Positions 61,093-64,000 of a stretch of 64,000 nucleotides of DNA are shown in pieces. The position numbers were made by a program, and so were the translations under genes. Source of the stretch: Sipunculus nudus (lineage: Eukaryota; Annelida; Sipuncula; Golfingiida; Sipunculidae); NCBI GenBank assembly GCA_026874595.1, contig CM049309.1:96866723-96930722 (forward strand), read 5' to 3'. Below the pieces are notes generated by a model. That model had not been told where the DNA came from, searched no databases, and saw only the letters and a program-made list of their open reading frames with translations. Each line of letters begins with the position of its first letter. The stretch's first letter is position 1.

Positions 61093-64000
61093 ACAAGGGA
61101 CCCATGGGTCACGGCGCTCAGCTGATCGTGATTGGACTATAAATGTTTCTCCACTGTGATACTATATCGAGTCGATAAAGCATATGAATATCATGTACAT
61201 GTGAGGCTATTATAAAGGAATGTAATGTAATATGTGAGTAAATGATAAATGAAATTACCTGACTGATGGATTAATAGAGTCAAATAAAGTGGTTATTTTT
61301 TATTTATTTAGGAGGGGTTGAAAATTGTGATATATTTGAGCAAATATGAATGCAATGACAGCAGTAATAAGCAGTAGTAGAATGATGATAAGGCTATTTG
61401 TTGAAGGATCTAAAGTGTATGGTAGTCTGCAAGCGTTCAATTTGACAGATATGATGTTATGATTAACTATGCTGATGAAGTGATTTATGAATATGTGACT
61501 GTATGACACAATATCTCTTTAGTCTTGACAAGGTACATTATTGTGATGCCCACTATGTCTACATATTACACAATATTGACATAATTTCTGGCATGTACAT
61601 AGGTACCTATGGACGAATAGTTATACAAAATATTAAAGTATGAATATATCTGATTCATCTTGTTCTTGCTTACTGAGGCTGACTTTGGGATGGGGTTCGG
61701 AGAAGGGAAAAGTGAGGGCAGCACGAAGGTGGATGTAGAAATATTCTATTGTAATGTTTTTCATTTATATAAGAATATGAAAAGCTAAGAGGAAAGGGGC
61801 CCTCCTACTTGGTAATAGTAAAGTTCTAAATATATGATTGCAAACTAATACTCTGACAAGACTGTCATGAAGAAAAACAGTAAAAGTTTTGAGATACTGT
61901 GTTGCATACAAAAATTTACAGATGGACAGGCAAGTGGACAGAATGGACTAATACCTTTATTTCATTTTCAAGAGAATAATGCATTTAAGTTTATATATAA
62001 TCCAATTTTTTTAAGCAGATCCACTTTTTCCATTAAGAAGTTTTTATCTGTATCATTTTTTTATTTACAGGTTTATAAATTTTTAATTAAAAAACCTGAA
62101 AATATAAGTTAAAATATTAGAATTGTTGCAAAAGTTGCAATCATTATATATACAGAGTAAAAAACATTGGGTCATATTATGCATACACATATATTTTATT
62201 ATTTTTAAATCATAAATGTTTTAACTGATTTTAAAAGAAAATAATGCCACAACATGGCATTTACAAGAATATTCCTTGAATCACCAATAAAAAGTTTTGC
62301 ATATTGGAGTTTTCAGGACATGCTTAATTTTATTCACCAAAATAAAATAAAAGTAAATTTGACAAAATAAAACATCTTTTCAAATAAAGTATACACACTG
62401 TTGGTTGAATGAGGGACAAACAATATCATTGTGCTAATTACTATCCCAGTTTTAATTAATTACTGGAATTAATAGTCAATTTCACACCTGGTGAAGTTTT
62501 TACTCTTCTGAAGTAAATGTACACTTTAATCATTGTTACCCTGGTGGTTCAATACAAAATCTAAAATGTAGCATGTCCAAGAATAAAATAAAATACAGAA
62601 AAATTATAACATTCATCTAGTTTATGCACCAGCTGGGGGGGGGGGGATGAGTGCAGGGCCAGGGGAAGCCTGCTAGTAGTGGCCAAGCTGGGCCAAGGTA
62701 AGCTGCCTGGGGTGGGTTACATAATGCAAGTGAAGGCTGTACTACTAGGTGGGCTAGATGTAAACAACACTTGACATGGTGTGTGAAAACATGAATAAAA
62801 GCTATTCATTCCAATCAATTTCTTTTGAAAGTTCAGATTTTAAAAGATTAAATCCTTATGCATATATGCTGGGAAAATTAAATCAACAGTGCCAAAGTTG
62901 GACAAAATTTAGGGTATTGTTTTTTATTTATGCTAATAACTTGAAAAATTTGCAAAATTCAGATCTAATTTTGGGTAAACAATTGAATTTTGAATAAATA
63001 AAGTTATATTCCTTAAAAAAGGTCTCTAGGTTCAGCAATTCTCATGTGAGTAAATATATTTCCTGATTTTTAAAAAAATTGCATTATGTTTTGGCCCATA
63101 ACTTCAAAATAATACTCAATACTGACCTAATTTTTGGTATGTTCATAGAAAATGTATAAAAGAATGTGAATACTAAATAAGATCAAAAACAGATCAGTGG
63201 TTTTGATATTAGGCAGCCTTGAAGTGTAACAATGGCTTTTTTTTATGGAAAACAGAGTTTTTTCCTTAATATCTCGAAGGAACAAAGTCCTAATGACCCA
63301 ATTTTCGGTATGGTAGGAGATTTTGGGGACATCTAAAATTATGTCAACAGCCTGGGGAGCATAGAGATGTGCACTGAATGACCTACAGTCATCAAAGTGG
63401 ACTGCTTGACAATGTAAGGGAATACAACAAGAGCCTCCAAAAAAATTCAATAACTAGCCTAATTTTGCAGCTTTTATTTTCAAATTTCAGATTTTAACAG
63501 ATTAAATCCTTATGTATACATGGTGTGAAAATTAAATCCACAGTACTTACAGGAAAAAAACATGCCATGGCCAAAGTTGGGCAAAATTTAAGGTACCAAT
63601 TTTATATTTTTGCCAATATTTAAAAAAAATTAACAGATTTTGATCTAATTTTTGGTATACAATTAAATTTTGATTAATTAAAGTTGTATTACTGGAAAAA
63701 AGTCCCTACCTTTAACACTTTGGGTCTTAAGTGACAAAATATCTTCCTGATTTTTTTACAAAGTGCATTATGTTTGGGCCAATAACTTTTTTAAATTATA
63801 TAATACTGACTTAATATCTGGCATGTACATAGGAACTATATAGAGTTATATTTATGGTAAATATGAAGAAAACCAGATGAGTGGTTTTGATATGAGGCAG
63901 TCATGAAGTGTGAAAATAGATTTCTAATAAAAAATTGAGGTTTTTCCTTAATATCTCAAAGGAACGAAGTCCTATTGACCCAATTTTTGGCATGGTAGGA
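61093..64000 (+). mobile_element. B7: family B element running off the window
   Basis: Canonical 5' end and a largely uninterrupted body, with poly-G at 62636 and the B 3'-half sequence twice (about 62880-63330 and 63560-64000). The terminal hairpin lies beyond the window. It is the best in-window reference for empty sites of the solo LTR (62541), E1 (62596) and the LINE (62613). Confidence 0.75.

Noticed and set aside
1-64000. Autonomous partner (HUH Rep/helicase or DDE transposase) for families A to E
   Set aside because: No open frame or motif of either kind was found; only the Gmr1-like pol, LINE proteins and a weak pogo-like fragment are present.

Overview
The window is eukaryotic, AT-rich, transposon-dominated intergenic DNA. 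I found no convincing host gene, tRNA gene, operon or prokaryotic feature. The mixture (a Gmr1-like Ty3/gypsy element, a two-ORF L1/Tx1-like LINE, a CR1/L2-type LINE tail, and many non-coding elements with tandem-repeat cores, poly-G runs and GGCGCC palindromes) suggests a marine invertebrate, most likely a bivalve or other lophotrochozoan. That assignment is inference from repeat style, not from a host gene.

Nearly all of the window is explained by insertions nested inside insertions. The non-coding elements fall into at least five families, named A to E here. All share one plan: a 5' start AC(A/T)AG, a short hairpin, an 11-14 nt subterminal inverted repeat, a core usually made of 140-350 bp tandem units, a GC-rich simple repeat, the subterminal repeat again in inverted form (folded into a hairpin in families B-E), and a 3' end of CTA or ATA in an A-run. 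Uninterrupted paralogous copies of several host sites occur in this same window. They show insertion into A/T runs with no clear target-site duplication. This fits non-autonomous Helitron/Helentron-like (HINE-type) elements, but no Rep/helicase gene is present here to prove it.

Layout. (1) 1-20985: a decayed Gmr1-like retrotransposon (gag 1-1428; protease, integrase and start of RT 18389-20985, in that order), split in its gag zinc knuckle by a 17 kb B element that itself holds B, A and C insertions. (2) 20986-35927: fragments and complete A and B elements, a pogo/Tigger-like 3' end, a minisatellite and a 5'-truncated LINE. (3) 35928-38114: a candidate solo LTR and an E element. (4) 38131-54180: an L1/Tx1-like LINE with an open ORF1; its spacer holds a D element and its broken ORF2 holds B (containing C), B and C elements. 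Removing them restores one RT protein order. A 5S rRNA-like fragment lies in its 3' part. (5) 54181-64000: B bodies, a large E element whose 144/288-bp repeats carry 17 nuclear-receptor-type direct repeats, a small unexplained island, and a B element running off the window.

Nesting gives a relative chronology: the Gmr1-like element and the LINE are oldest in their stacks, B elements entered repeatedly, and C elements are always innermost. Coordinates of element ends are read by eye and are uncertain by one or two bases because the ends lie in A-runs.
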